Part shown: piece by piece, positions 7,741 through 15,491 of the stretch
Layout: every line of letters begins with the position of its first letter
How positions within the stretch are numbered: the first letter of the stretch is position 1
Source of the DNA: an uncultured Lachnospiraceae bacterium
GTDB taxonomy: Bacteria; Bacillota; Clostridia; Lachnospirales; Lachnospiraceae
Direction of reading: 5' to 3'
Length of the DNA stretch: 49,398 bases
NCBI GenBank assembly: GCA_905233695.1
Contig: CAJODN010000004.1
Span: 1-49,398, forward strand
Position numbers and translations under genes: made by a program
Notes under the pieces: generated by a model
Database searches by the model: none
The model's input: the letters and a program-made list of their open reading frames with translations, nothing else
Told to the model about the DNA's origin: nothing

Positions 7741-7776
7741 TATCTATGTGATAAACTGATATTTATCACATAGATA
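7741..7776. repeat. Perfect 15-bp inverted repeat with 6-bp centre, upstream of xerS
   Basis: TATCTATGTGATAAA (7741-7755) is the exact reverse complement of 7762-7776, separated by CTGATA. Two half-sites around a 6-bp centre is the geometry of a tyrosine-recombinase core site, and XerS systems place their dif site beside the gene. It could instead be an operator overlapping the promoter. It lacks a T-tract on the minus strand, so it is a poor terminator for dtd. Confidence 0.8.
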
Positions 7777-7802
7777 TATATTATCATAATACTTCTCTTT
7801 TG

Positions 7803-8252
7803 TCAAAATAACTCATAGGAATCAAGGCAAACCGTGAAAGGACCGTCGTTTACAAGGCTAATTTTCATATCAGCTCCGAACTCTCCGGTTGCAACATTGA
7901 TTCCTGCATTTTTGATCTCATCTATAAAGTATTCATAAAGCTCGTTAGCCAAATCAGGATTGCCGGCTTCTATAAATGATGGTCTGTTGCCTTTCTTACA
8001 GTTAGCATAAAGCGTAAATTGAGAAATTATCATTATCTCACCATTTATATTATCAATTGATAAATTGGTTTTACCGTTTTCATCTTCAAATATTCTGAGA
8101 TTGATTAGTTTACGAATCATTTTGTCGGCAATTTCTCTATTATCGTCGTTAGAAACGCCAAGAAAAACAACGTAGCCCTTTTCGATTTCTGATTTAGTTT
8201 CCTCGTTTATAGTGCATTTTGCATCCAAAACCCTCTGAATTACAAGTCTCAT
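7803..8252 (-). CDS. dtd: D-aminoacyl-tRNA deacylase
   Basis: The 149-residue enzyme hydrolyses D-amino acids (and glycine) from mischarged tRNA. The family signatures are present: MRLVIQRV at the start, SQFTLYA near residue 78 forming the catalytic pocket, and the C-terminal NDGPFTV, a variant of the usual NxGPVT cross-subunit Gly-Pro motif. AAAGGAG lies 6 nt before the ATG. The gene stands apart from rluD by 325 bp and probably has its own promoter. Confidence 0.94.
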   Translation of the reverse strand: MRLVIQRVLDAKCTINEETKSEIEKGYVVFLGVSNDDNREIADKMIRKLINLRIFEDENGKTNLSIDNINGEIMIISQFTLYANCKKGNRPSFIEAGNPDLANELYEYFIDEIKNAGINVATGEFGADMKISLVNDGPFTVCLDSYELF

Positions 8253-8577
8253 TTTTGCTCCTTTCGGATTACGAATAATTATTGGTTGAAATATGAACCA
8301 ACATAAAATATATGATAATTCCGCTCATATTGATTCTGTATATTAATTACAATATATTGTTCTAAACATTAATAATGCATATAACAAAATGGCTTAAATC
8401 CATATGCTGTATTGGTTGAAAATACAATCAACTATGTTCAACCGCTTTACAAACGCTTCTTCCGCACGCCCAATGCCGGACATTATACTCCTGATTAACT
8501 ATATGACTAAGAATCATATTGTTGTCAATATTGAAGCTCTTTCGACGACAATTTGTACTATGCTTTGTTCAATTGTT
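8253..8577 (-). promoter_or_regulatory. 325-bp intergenic leader upstream of dtd
   Basis: On the minus strand this holds a TTGACA (8528-8523), a TATAAT (8487-8482) preceded by a weak -35, a local GC-rich hairpin around 8463-8480 (CCGGCA...TGCGG), a 7-bp stem GGTTGAA/TTCAACC near 8411-8440 and TTGGTT/AACCAA near 8283-8302. If transcription starts near 8476, dtd has a leader of over 200 nt. A possible 29-codon ORF lies inside. I recognise no known riboswitch. Confidence 0.4.
8394..8483 (-). CDS. Possible 29-residue small protein between rluD and dtd
   Basis: An ATG at 8483 with AGGAG four bases upstream opens a 29-codon frame beginning MSGIGRAEEAFVKRL and ending at TAA 8394. The first half has protein-like composition (alternating charged and small residues), and its GC content is above that of the surrounding AT-rich DNA. 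It could be a small protein, a leader peptide, or chance. No family is recognised. Confidence 0.25.
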   Translation of the reverse strand: MSGIGRAEEAFVKRLNIVDCIFNQYSIWI

Positions 8578-9543
8578 TTATTCTTCGCCCTTCTCTTCTA
8601 ATCCCAGCTTTTTTATCAGAGTTTCCATGTACTCCGGAAGGGGGGCATGAATTTCAATGTATTTTTTTGAAAGATTTTCGAATCCGATGGTCTCTGCATG
8701 GAGACATTGTCCAATCATTTCTACCCCTTCAAGAGTAGTCGCACTATCGGAGTAGCTGTTTTTTTTACTTTTCTTTCCTATGTAGTATAAATCGTCTCCT
8801 AAGAGCGGATGACCGATACTTAACATATGAACTCGTATTTGATGAGTTCTTCCTGTCTCAAGGATGAACTCTACCAGAGAAAACCTGTTATTTTGCGATA
8901 ATACCCTGTAATTTGTTATGGCTTCTTTTGAGTTTTTGTCGGTTACGCACATCTTAATCCGATCGTTCTTTGCTCTGCCTATCGGCTTATCAATACGCCC
9001 TGTAAGCTCCTTGAAAGTGCCATGAACAATGCCTATATAACGTCGTTTTATGGTATGCTCTTTAATTTGTTTGGCTATGTAATTATGTGCATTATCGTTT
9101 TTGCAGACAATAAGTGCTCCTGTGGTGTTTTTATCGATTCTGTGGACGATTCCCGGTCTAATCTCTCCGTTAATCCCGGATAAATTATCCTTGCAGTGAT
9201 ACATAACCGCGTTAACAAGGGTATCCTCGTAATGTCCCGGTGCCGGATGAACCACCATATTCTTGGGTTTATTGACTACTAAGACGTCGTTATCCTCATA
9301 AAGTACGTCAATCGGGATATTTTGTGGCTTAATATCTACCTCTTCCGGCTCAATATCATGTACTTCTATCTCGTCTCCCGCCTTAATATTATATCCTGCC
9401 TTAACTTTTTCTCCATTTACAAGAATATTGCCGTTTTTAAGACAGTTTTTAATATGATTTCTGGAGATATCTTCGTAATATTCGTTAAGATATTTATCGA
9501 TTCTTAAGTTCTCGTTATCTTTTTCTACTACTATTTTCTCCAC
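8578..9543 (-). CDS. rluD: Ribosomal large subunit pseudouridine synthase (RluD family)
   Basis: The 321-residue enzyme has an N-terminal S4 RNA-binding domain (about 13-60) and an RsuA/RluA catalytic domain with the signature GIVHRIDKNTTGALIV, whose Asp is the catalytic residue. RluD-type enzymes make pseudouridines in helix 69 of 23S rRNA; RluA/C/D members are hard to separate by eye, so specificity is inferred. The GTG start follows the lspA stop directly. The lspA-rluD pairing is standard in Firmicutes. Confidence 0.92.
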   Translation of the reverse strand: MEKIVVEKDNENLRIDKYLNEYYEDISRNHIKNCLKNGNILVNGEKVKAGYNIKAGDEIEVHDIEPEEVDIKPQNIPIDVLYEDNDVLVVNKPKNMVVHPAPGHYEDTLVNAVMYHCKDNLSGINGEIRPGIVHRIDKNTTGALIVCKNDNAHNYIAKQIKEHTIKRRYIGIVHGTFKELTGRIDKPIGRAKNDRIKMCVTDKNSKEAITNYRVLSQNNRFSLVEFILETGRTHQIRVHMLSIGHPLLGDDLYYIGKKSKKNSYSDSATTLEGVEMIGQCLHAETIGFENLSKKYIEIHAPLPEYMETLIKKLGLEEKGEE

Positions 9544-10086
9544 TTATTTTTCCCTTTTAAATATAAAACGAAAATCATTTTCTTTGTATTTGAAGATTAT
9601 GAGAATTACAAGGACAAAAAGCCCAAGACATACGCATATATCAGCGAAATTGAATATAGGGAAGTTGATAAAATCAACCTTGATAAAGTCAACCACATAT
9701 CCTCTTATAATCCTATCTATAAGATTTCCTGCGGCACCGGCAATTATTACTGCTAGAGTAACTGAAAACGGCAGGTATTTTTTCTCCTTTGGAGTTGCTA
9801 ACAGCACATAGGAAAGAGTCGCTATTATTATTGATGTCACAACTATAATAAGCACTAATTTAGATGCCAAAAGCGAGAAGGAAATCCCTGTATTTTCGAC
9901 ATAATATAGCGATAATACGCCATTTACAACAGATACTCCTTCGGGCGTATTCGGAAGATATGCAGCCGCAAAAATTTTGGTGATCTGATCGATTATAACA
10001 AGTGCTACAATCAAGAAAATTGATATAACAGGCTTTAATCTGTATTCATCTTTTTCGTTAATTTCATATATCTCGTTTTGATCCAT
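9544..10086 (-). CDS. lspA: Lipoprotein signal peptidase (signal peptidase II)
   Basis: LspA cleaves prolipoproteins before the lipidated cysteine. This 180-residue protein has four hydrophobic segments and both catalytic aspartates, in GNLIDRI and FNFADICV. The N-terminal cytoplasmic tail of about 18 charged residues is slightly longer than usual. It lies 6 nt after aroB and abuts rluD, with no strong ribosome binding site, suggesting coupling. A likely client, the DacF lipoprotein, is encoded a few kilobases away. Confidence 0.95.
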   Translation of the reverse strand: MDQNEIYEINEKDEYRLKPVISIFLIVALVIIDQITKIFAAAYLPNTPEGVSVVNGVLSLYYVENTGISFSLLASKLVLIIVVTSIIIATLSYVLLATPKEKKYLPFSVTLAVIIAGAAGNLIDRIIRGYVVDFIKVDFINFPIFNFADICVCLGLFVLVILIIFKYKENDFRFIFKREK

Positions 10087-10092
10087 AGCGTT

Positions 10093-11202
10093 CTAACTTA
10101 TAATATTATTTATAGCTTCAAGAAGAAGCGAATCGTTGATTTCATTGTTAACAGTAGCTTCACCCACTGATTTTAAAACAACAAATTTAATCTTACCGCT
10201 TCTCATTTTTTTGTCTGATTTCGTGGCGTCAAGTATTGCTTCGGCAGGAATATCAAGTCCTGAAAGTGTTGTGGGAAGGTCGAAATATTCAAGCATTTCC
10301 TTTGCTTTCTCTACATCCGAAATACTAATATTACCCAGCTTCTCGGATATATACATAGCAGCCATAATCCCAATGCTTACACACTGGCCGTGCAATAACT
10401 TATAGTCGCTTAGCTTCTCTATAGCATGACCTACTGTGTGTCCGAAATTAAGATGGGCTCTAATTCCCTTTTCTTTGGGGTCTTTTTCGACCACCTTAGA
10501 CTTTATTAGGCAACTTCCGTAAACAAGCTCTATGAGCCTGTTAGAAGCCTTAGATTTGATTTCGTGTTTTTGAGCATCAATAAAGTCGTAATATGACCTG
10601 TCAGCTATCAATCCATGCTTAATTATCTCACCCATTCCGGCGCTAAACTGAGCATTATCGAGTGTGTTAAGAGTATTTATATTAATATACACAAGCTTGG
10701 GCATATAAAACGCCCCAACCATGTTCTTATACTTAAGAAAATCAATAGCGGTTTTACCGCCAATGCTTGAATCTACTTGTGATAAAAGGGATGTCGGAAC
10801 CTGAATATAATCAATTCCGCGAAGATATGTTGCGGCACAATATCCAGTCAGATCACCGACCACTCCTCCGCCAAGTGCGACAAGAAGATCGCCTCTATCA
10901 AAATGATTAATAATTAATTCTTCATATAATTTATTAAGAACATTAAAGTTTTTAGAGGCTTCCCCAGCATCAATAATATGTGAATAAACATCGTGGCATT
11001 GTGCTTTTAGGATGTCTCGCACCCCATTTAGGTATATATTTGCCACGTTAGAGTCTGATACAATACAAATTTTAGCATAATTATATTTACCATTTTGAGC
11101 AAGATTGTGGAGATAATCTGATAATTCAGAAAAATCAGAATTGACTTTTATATCATATTTTACGTCCATATTTTTGCAGTTTACGGTCAATAATTTATTC
11201 AT
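10093..11202 (-). CDS. aroB: 3-dehydroquinate synthase
   Basis: AroB converts DAHP to 3-dehydroquinate, step two of the shikimate pathway, using NAD and a divalent metal. The 369-residue protein has GGGVVGDLTGYCAATYLRG, PTSLLSQVDSSIGGKTAID and the metal-binding NFGHTVGHAIE. The open frame extends to 11247, but I chose the ATG at 11202 because AAAGGAAA lies just before it and the extra segment overlaps a terminator-like hairpin. No other aro gene is nearby. Confidence 0.95.
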   Translation of the reverse strand: MNKLLTVNCKNMDVKYDIKVNSDFSELSDYLHNLAQNGKYNYAKICIVSDSNVANIYLNGVRDILKAQCHDVYSHIIDAGEASKNFNVLNKLYEELIINHFDRGDLLVALGGGVVGDLTGYCAATYLRGIDYIQVPTSLLSQVDSSIGGKTAIDFLKYKNMVGAFYMPKLVYININTLNTLDNAQFSAGMGEIIKHGLIADRSYYDFIDAQKHEIKSKASNRLIELVYGSCLIKSKVVEKDPKEKGIRAHLNFGHTVGHAIEKLSDYKLLHGQCVSIGIMAAMYISEKLGNISISDVEKAKEMLEYFDLPTTLSGLDIPAEAILDATKSDKKMRSGKIKFVVLKSVGEATVNNEINDSLLLEAINNIIS

Positions 11203-11216
11203 GATATAATTTCCTT

Positions 11217-11252
11217 TAAAAACAACGAAAACCTGTGATATAATCACAGGTT
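11217..11252 (-). terminator. Hairpin plus T-tract between sepF and aroB
   Basis: On the minus strand AACCTGTGAT and ATCACAGGTT form a perfect 10-bp stem with a 3-nt loop, followed by TTTCGTTGTTTTT. This is a convincing terminator for sepF. Only about 28 nt separate the stem from the aroB ATG. The palindrome also overlaps a weak TTGACG-N15-TATATC promoter-like pair, so it could alternatively be an operator. Confidence 0.65.
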
Positions 11253-11269
11253 ACAATCGTCAAATTATA

Positions 11270-11764
11270 TTAAAAGCCTGTCTGCACTCCGGAGAAGTCG
11301 AATGCATCCACTATATTGGCAAGATCGCCGGACACATCAACGGAATCAGGAGTAATAACGAAGATATAATTGCTAACTTTCTGAAGCGTACCGCCTATAG
11401 AAAAGCTCGCTCCCGATGTAAAATCGATTATCCTTTGCGCTATTCCTATATCAAGACCTTCTATATTAAGAATAACCGTTCTTCCGGATAATAACGTGTT
11501 AACAACGTCTTTCGATTCTTCAAAACCTGTTGGTTTAATAATGCATACTTCCATTGGAACACTACTTCCTTTTTTGTTATTTCTGATTGGTGTAAATTTT
11601 GGTGTACTCTTCTTCTCAGTGACGGTGTCATCTGCCCTGGCATCATCCTTTTTTTTGAAGAGAGGTTTCTTCTTAGGTTCTTCCTCTTCTTCTTCGTACA
11701 GATCGTCGTCATCATAGTACTCGTCATCTTCGTCTAAGCCAAGAAACTTATCAAAAAAGCCCAT
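11270..11764 (-). CDS. sepF: Cell division protein SepF
   Basis: SepF bundles FtsZ filaments and anchors them to the membrane. The 164-residue protein has an N-terminal amphipathic helix (MGFFDKFLG), a very acidic linker (DEDDEYYDDDDLYEEEEEEP), and the C-terminal SepF/DUF552 fold with FEESKDVVNTLLSGRTVILN and AQRIIDFTSGASFSIGG. AGGAG precedes the ATG. It lies 12 nt downstream of yggS, the pairing found in the Bacillus ylm division cluster, though ftsZ itself is not in this window. Confidence 0.95.
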   Translation of the reverse strand: MGFFDKFLGLDEDDEYYDDDDLYEEEEEEPKKKPLFKKKDDARADDTVTEKKSTPKFTPIRNNKKGSSVPMEVCIIKPTGFEESKDVVNTLLSGRTVILNIEGLDIGIAQRIIDFTSGASFSIGGTLQKVSNYIFVITPDSVDVSGDLANIVDAFDFSGVQTGF

Positions 11765-11776
11765 TTTTAACTCCTA

Positions 11777-12484
11777 TCATAATCCTTTATTTGAATAATC
11801 ACGTTTACCGAACAGGTTGGATCCAATCCTTACCATTGTTGCTCCTTCTTCGATGGCAATCTCGTAATCATTGGACATACCCATTGATAAAATACTCATA
11901 GAGACATTATCTATGTTTTTTTTCATAATGTCAAGAGATAAATCCTTTATTTTGTGAAAAAATGCCCGATTTTCTTCAGAATCCACAACATATGGTGCTA
12001 CGCACATTAATCCTTTAACGTAAATGTTTTCTAATTTAGCCACATCTTCTACAAGTTTGATGACTTCTTCTGTACTTACGCCGAACTTACTATCTTCGTC
12101 TCCGATATTAATCTCTATAAGAATATCTACGTTAACCTCTTTTTTTATCGCTTGTTTACTGATTTCTTCGGCAAGACGTAAGGAATCCACCGAATGAATT
12201 AAAGCCACCTTATCAACGATATATTTAACCTTATTACGTTGTAAATGCCCTATCATGTGCCACTTTATGTCATCCGGCATCTCTTCTATCTTGCCGATAA
12301 GCTCCTGCACCTTATTCTCTCCGAAATCCCTTATATTAAGGTCATATACGGCTTGCAGGTCGGGTATGGGCTTAGTCTTAGACACGGCTATTAAAGTGAC
12401 CTCATCTCGGCTTCTGCCTGCTCTCTCGCAAGCCCTGCGTATGTTCTCTTCTATTATTTCTAAATTCTGCTTAAAGTCTTCCAT
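11777..12484 (-). CDS. yggS: PLP-homeostasis protein YggS/YlmE (PLPBP family)
   Basis: This 235-residue single-domain TIM-barrel protein binds pyridoxal phosphate without known catalysis and buffers B6 and amino acid pools. Motifs are AVSKTKP (PLP lysine), FGENKVQE, WHMIGHLQRNK, IEINIGDEDSKFG and the C-terminal SMGMSNDYEIAIEEGATMVRIGSNLFG. GGAGG precedes the ATG. Position before sepF matches ylmE-sepF in Bacillus. Confidence 0.95.
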   Translation of the reverse strand: MEDFKQNLEIIEENIRRACERAGRSRDEVTLIAVSKTKPIPDLQAVYDLNIRDFGENKVQELIGKIEEMPDDIKWHMIGHLQRNKVKYIVDKVALIHSVDSLRLAEEISKQAIKKEVNVDILIEINIGDEDSKFGVSTEEVIKLVEDVAKLENIYVKGLMCVAPYVVDSEENRAFFHKIKDLSLDIMKKNIDNVSMSILSMGMSNDYEIAIEEGATMVRIGSNLFGKRDYSNKGL

Positions 12485-12551
12485 AATATCCTCCCGGTAA
12501 TATACTTAATCGGACTCGGTCATATTCATATGTACCTCGTTTGAGCTTATA

Positions 12552-13931
12552 TCATATCATATCATTCTCTTCCACTTGCGAACCATCAAGTACTATCCTA
12601 TCATACAGAGCTATACCATAACTTGTATTTTTGTCCACAATGGAGTACTCCTTATTCTGATTTAATACCTTTATCTGCTTAAATACAGCATAACCCTTAT
12701 TAACGCTATATACGCCCTCAAGCTCATCCGTCTTCGTATCAACTCTATATTCTTCATTGGAATTGGGCTTAAGGATATAATCTTTAGCATCTACCTTCTC
12801 ACTGTCAATATAATAGGCATCATTCGTCTCATAGAATATTGTAGGGCTTATGAACTCATTTCCGCCGGAGCGCTTAACCATTATACCTTCGGAGCTTGAA
12901 TCATTACCTTTCATAAAATAATTCTTGGGTATAACGAAGAATTCTTTAGTGGTAATGGCTGAATTGGGTATTTTAAGCCCTGATTTGTTGTTAAGCTGCA
13001 TTTCTATCGTAAGGAAGCGATTATCTGCGTATCTTTCGATAGAATCGTCGAAAGCAAGGTTCATATAATCCTCTGTTCCCTGATGAATTATCTTGGCTTC
13101 GGCATATGTCATAAAGTCATCAAGATTAAACCTAACGTTAATATAGTCTTCATCTCCCAGAAGTTTCTTTTCATCATCATTAACAGGAAAAAGCAAGTTC
13201 CATTTATCGCCGTATATAATTTTGTAAATTGGATCACCTGAATTAACGTTGACATTGCTTCTTAGACCTACTTTGTTAACTCTGTTGACATCAAAGCTTT
13301 CTTTATCGAAATTATCAAGGTTAGTGCCCTCAAGACCGTCAATTGTCAGCATAAACAGCCCGGCTTTCGGCGAATAGTTCAGTTCGTAAGTGCCGTTTTT
13401 CGTAGCATTATCAATCTCACCTTGAAGAGAACCAAGAGCATTTGCCGTATGAATCTGATCAAGCTCTGTATTAAGATTGTTCTTGAAAATGCCCGTTCTG
13501 AAGAAGTTACTGTCAGAGTAGCTCTCAGAAAAGGCACCGAATTCGTTATATATGCCGTTAAGCATAGAAGGTGACAGCTTGCCTATATCAGTATTCATAC
13601 TGTTAATCTTATTCGTTATCTCACCGCTTTTATCAATGGAATAAATAACGGTCTTAACTCCTACCCTGGATGCATCCTGCTTAAAATATTTGATGATACC
13701 GTTAGTGCCGGAGTTAAAAACCTCTTCATCTCTGAGTGCCAAAGCATCCTTCTTAAGAGACGCACTGATTGTTCCTTCCTTTACCTCATATACCTTGATA
13801 TTCTTGTCTGTAATATAAGAGAATAAATGGAATAATACATAGATAAAAATGATAACGATAATAACGATTCCGATATTAAATTTGTAATCCTTTTGAAATT
13901 TTACAATATTTTGATTCTTTTTCTTCTTCAA
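12552..13931 (-). CDS. HlyD-like membrane-anchored adaptor protein, function unknown
   Basis: The 459-residue protein has a basic cytoplasmic N-terminus, one membrane helix (about 18-42) and a large extracellular part rich in beta structure, resembling the HlyD/membrane-fusion architecture: an early lipoyl-like half (VYEVKEGTISASLKKDALALRDEE), a central helical stretch and a C-terminal barrel. No ABC transporter or outer component is adjacent. Its neighbours are yggS and sepF, suggesting an envelope or division role, which is inference. The start is TTG with AAAGG 12 nt upstream; no upstream in-frame ATG exists. Confidence 0.65.
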   Translation of the reverse strand: MKKKKNQNIVKFQKDYKFNIGIVIIVIIFIYVLFHLFSYITDKNIKVYEVKEGTISASLKKDALALRDEEVFNSGTNGIIKYFKQDASRVGVKTVIYSIDKSGEITNKINSMNTDIGKLSPSMLNGIYNEFGAFSESYSDSNFFRTGIFKNNLNTELDQIHTANALGSLQGEIDNATKNGTYELNYSPKAGLFMLTIDGLEGTNLDNFDKESFDVNRVNKVGLRSNVNVNSGDPIYKIIYGDKWNLLFPVNDDEKKLLGDEDYINVRFNLDDFMTYAEAKIIHQGTEDYMNLAFDDSIERYADNRFLTIEMQLNNKSGLKIPNSAITTKEFFVIPKNYFMKGNDSSSEGIMVKRSGGNEFISPTIFYETNDAYYIDSEKVDAKDYILKPNSNEEYRVDTKTDELEGVYSVNKGYAVFKQIKVLNQNKEYSIVDKNTSYGIALYDRIVLDGSQVEENDMI

Positions 13932-13968
13932 AGGAGTAACATACCTTTCATCATCATTTTATATAATA

Positions 13969-13999
13969 AGTGGTACTTCTTCTTTGAAAAAGTACCACT
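13969..13999. terminator. Candidate terminator between the P-loop gene and the HlyD-like gene
   Basis: AGTGGTACTT (13969-13978) pairs with AAGTACCACT (13990-13999). T-rich sequence lies on both sides, so it could work in either direction; the sensible role is ending the minus-strand P-loop gene transcript. The minus-strand U-tract (TATTATATAA) is weak. Confidence 0.5.
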
Positions 14000-14019
14000 C
14001 TTCTTATCTTATTATATTT

Positions 14020-14442
14020 TTATAATTCAACTATTACTTTATCTTGTATTTCGCTCGGGAGATCTTGCTTTGTTGAGGAAACGCTTAAGATGAATTTGAC
14101 ACCAAAGCATTCCGAAATCTGCTCTAATTCTTCAAGCGATGAAGTTAGTCCGTTATTAGTATCGATATAAGCTATTGTAAGGAATGAATCTAAGAATATC
14201 TCTTCAATATCGTTATTCTGAGAAATAACACCGCTTAAGAAACCTAAGAATTCGCCTGTTGTATTAAGCGGATATTCACTTATGTTGATAAGTCTTACCT
14301 TCGAATCTAAGTCATACATATGCTTTGCACTCTTGTCAATGAAGATAATGCTTCCACTTATCGTATCAACGTCCTTGTTACTTCTGTCGAGAAGTATCTT
14401 AGTCTTTCCTTTTCCTTTCTCACCTGCAACAATCTCAATCAT
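14020..14442 (-). CDS. Small P-loop ATPase-like protein, unknown function
   Basis: I do not recognise this 140-residue protein. It begins MIEIVAGEKGKGKTKILL, a Walker A motif (GxxGxGKT), and has a plausible Walker B strand IEEIFLDSF near residues 82-90 followed by a long helix and ILSVSS, like a minimal RecA-type nucleotide-binding core. A strong AAAGGGGGT precedes the ATG. It sits between dacF and the HlyD-like gene, both envelope genes. It lacks sensor or DNA-binding domains, so the nucleotide may serve a regulatory role; this is inference. Confidence 0.6.
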   Translation of the reverse strand: MIEIVAGEKGKGKTKILLDRSNKDVDTISGSIIFIDKSAKHMYDLDSKVRLINISEYPLNTTGEFLGFLSGVISQNNDIEEIFLDSFLTIAYIDTNNGLTSSLEELEQISECFGVKFILSVSSTKQDLPSEIQDKVIVEL

Positions 14443-14507
14443 AATTAAGACCCCCTTTAAAATATTATAGATAAATTATATTATAGCTACGCAAAAATAA
14501 CAACCTT

Positions 14508-15491
14508 TTATGAGCCAAAAGTATCGAGTATCTGATTCATCAGATAATAGAGGTTATTTCTGCAATCAGCATTAAATACTATAGAGATAAGTTCCTCGTT
14601 CTTGGAATTCTTTGATAAAAGTACCAGACAATATCCCGCCGGATTAGTTGTACCGGTCTTACCGCCGAGAACAGTTATTCCCACAGGCTGTCTGACCTGA
14701 TTGGTAAGATATAGATTAGTATTGTCCCACCTCTGATGCACCGGACTTCCGTTGGCGTCGGTATAGGACGCATCATAGCTTGCTGTTGTCACAATATCGT
14801 GAAGAAGCTTATTATCAAGGGCTTTATCAAATATTAAATACATATCATATACGGTAGTATAATGATTATCATCGTGAAGACCGTTGGAATTAACGAAATT
14901 GGAATGAGTTGCACCGCATAGATTAGCTTCCTTATTCATCAGCTTGGAAAATTCCGCCTCACTACCGCTCATACCCTCTGCGATTGCCACAGCCGCATCA
15001 TTACCGCTTCGAAGAAGCAGTCCGTATAATAAGTCTTTATATGTGATTCTGTCTCCGGGTTTAAGTCCGCATACGGAAGAATCATTTTTTTGTGCGCATG
15101 CATTTTCCGAAACCACGACAACATCGTCAAGCTTAGCGTATTTTACACATACAAGAGCTGTAAGAATCTTGGTTGTGCTTGCGGGATACATCCTGTTGAA
15201 TACATCTTTAGCGTATTTAATCTCCTCTGTCGTACGATTCGCTAAGATGGCAGAACCCGCAACCTGCGATTCCACTCTTTCAACACCCATATTGGTGCCG
15301 TCTGTAATACATAAATCGCTTGCGAACATATTATTACTTGTTGTAGCGTCGCCTTCAATAAGATTATAACCCTTAGAACTCTCATACACGTCATATGTCC
15401 TATTATCGTCACATCCGGTTAAAGTTAGAGCTACAATTAATAAAACTCCGACAATAGCAATAAGCTTTTTAAGTCTATTTGTACATATCAC
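14508..15491 (-). CDS. dacF: D-alanyl-D-alanine carboxypeptidase (DacF/PBP5 family), lipoprotein
   Basis: This low-molecular-mass penicillin-binding protein trims the terminal D-Ala from peptidoglycan stem peptides. The S11 peptidase motifs are present: STTK (SxxK nucleophile), SGND (SxN) and GGKTGTT (KTG). The N-terminus is a lipoprotein signal with a lipobox, LTGC. The frame opens at a TTG (15515) inside mgsA; I prefer the GTG at 15491 because it places the lipobox Cys at residue 26, although AGAGGAG is then 12 nt away. Starts at 15500 or 15515 are possible. The usual C-terminal beta-rich PBP5 domain and amphipathic helix appear absent, consistent with lipid anchoring. Confidence 0.9.
   Translation of the reverse strand: MICTNRLKKLIAIVGVLLIVALTLTGCDDNRTYDVYESSKGYNLIEGDATTSNNMFASDLCITDGTNMGVERVESQVAGSAILANRTTEEIKYAKDVFNRMYPASTTKILTALVCVKYAKLDDVVVVSENACAQKNDSSVCGLKPGDRITYKDLLYGLLLRSGNDAAVAIAEGMSGSEAEFSKLMNKEANLCGATHSNFVNSNGLHDDNHYTTVYDMYLIFDKALDNKLLHDIVTTASYDASYTDANGSPVHQRWDNTNLYLTNQVRQPVGITVLGGKTGTTNPAGYCLVLLSKNSKNEELISIVFNADCRNNLYYLMNQILDTFGS

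Noticed and set aside
7741-7776. CRP/FNR-type operator
   Set aside because: TGTGA and TCACA are separated by 14 bp rather than 6, and the symmetry extends well beyond those words; the spacing fits neither CRP nor FNR.
7741-7776. Rho-independent terminator of dtd
   Set aside because: The stem is AT-rich and is followed on the minus strand by GTGCGTATAAT, not a T-tract.
8404-8601. 65-codon plus-strand ORF in the rluD-dtd gap
   Set aside because: No Shine-Dalgarno, opposite to every nearby gene, overlaps the rluD 3' end and has low-complexity hydrophobic composition; the minus-strand 29-codon frame is the more plausible one.
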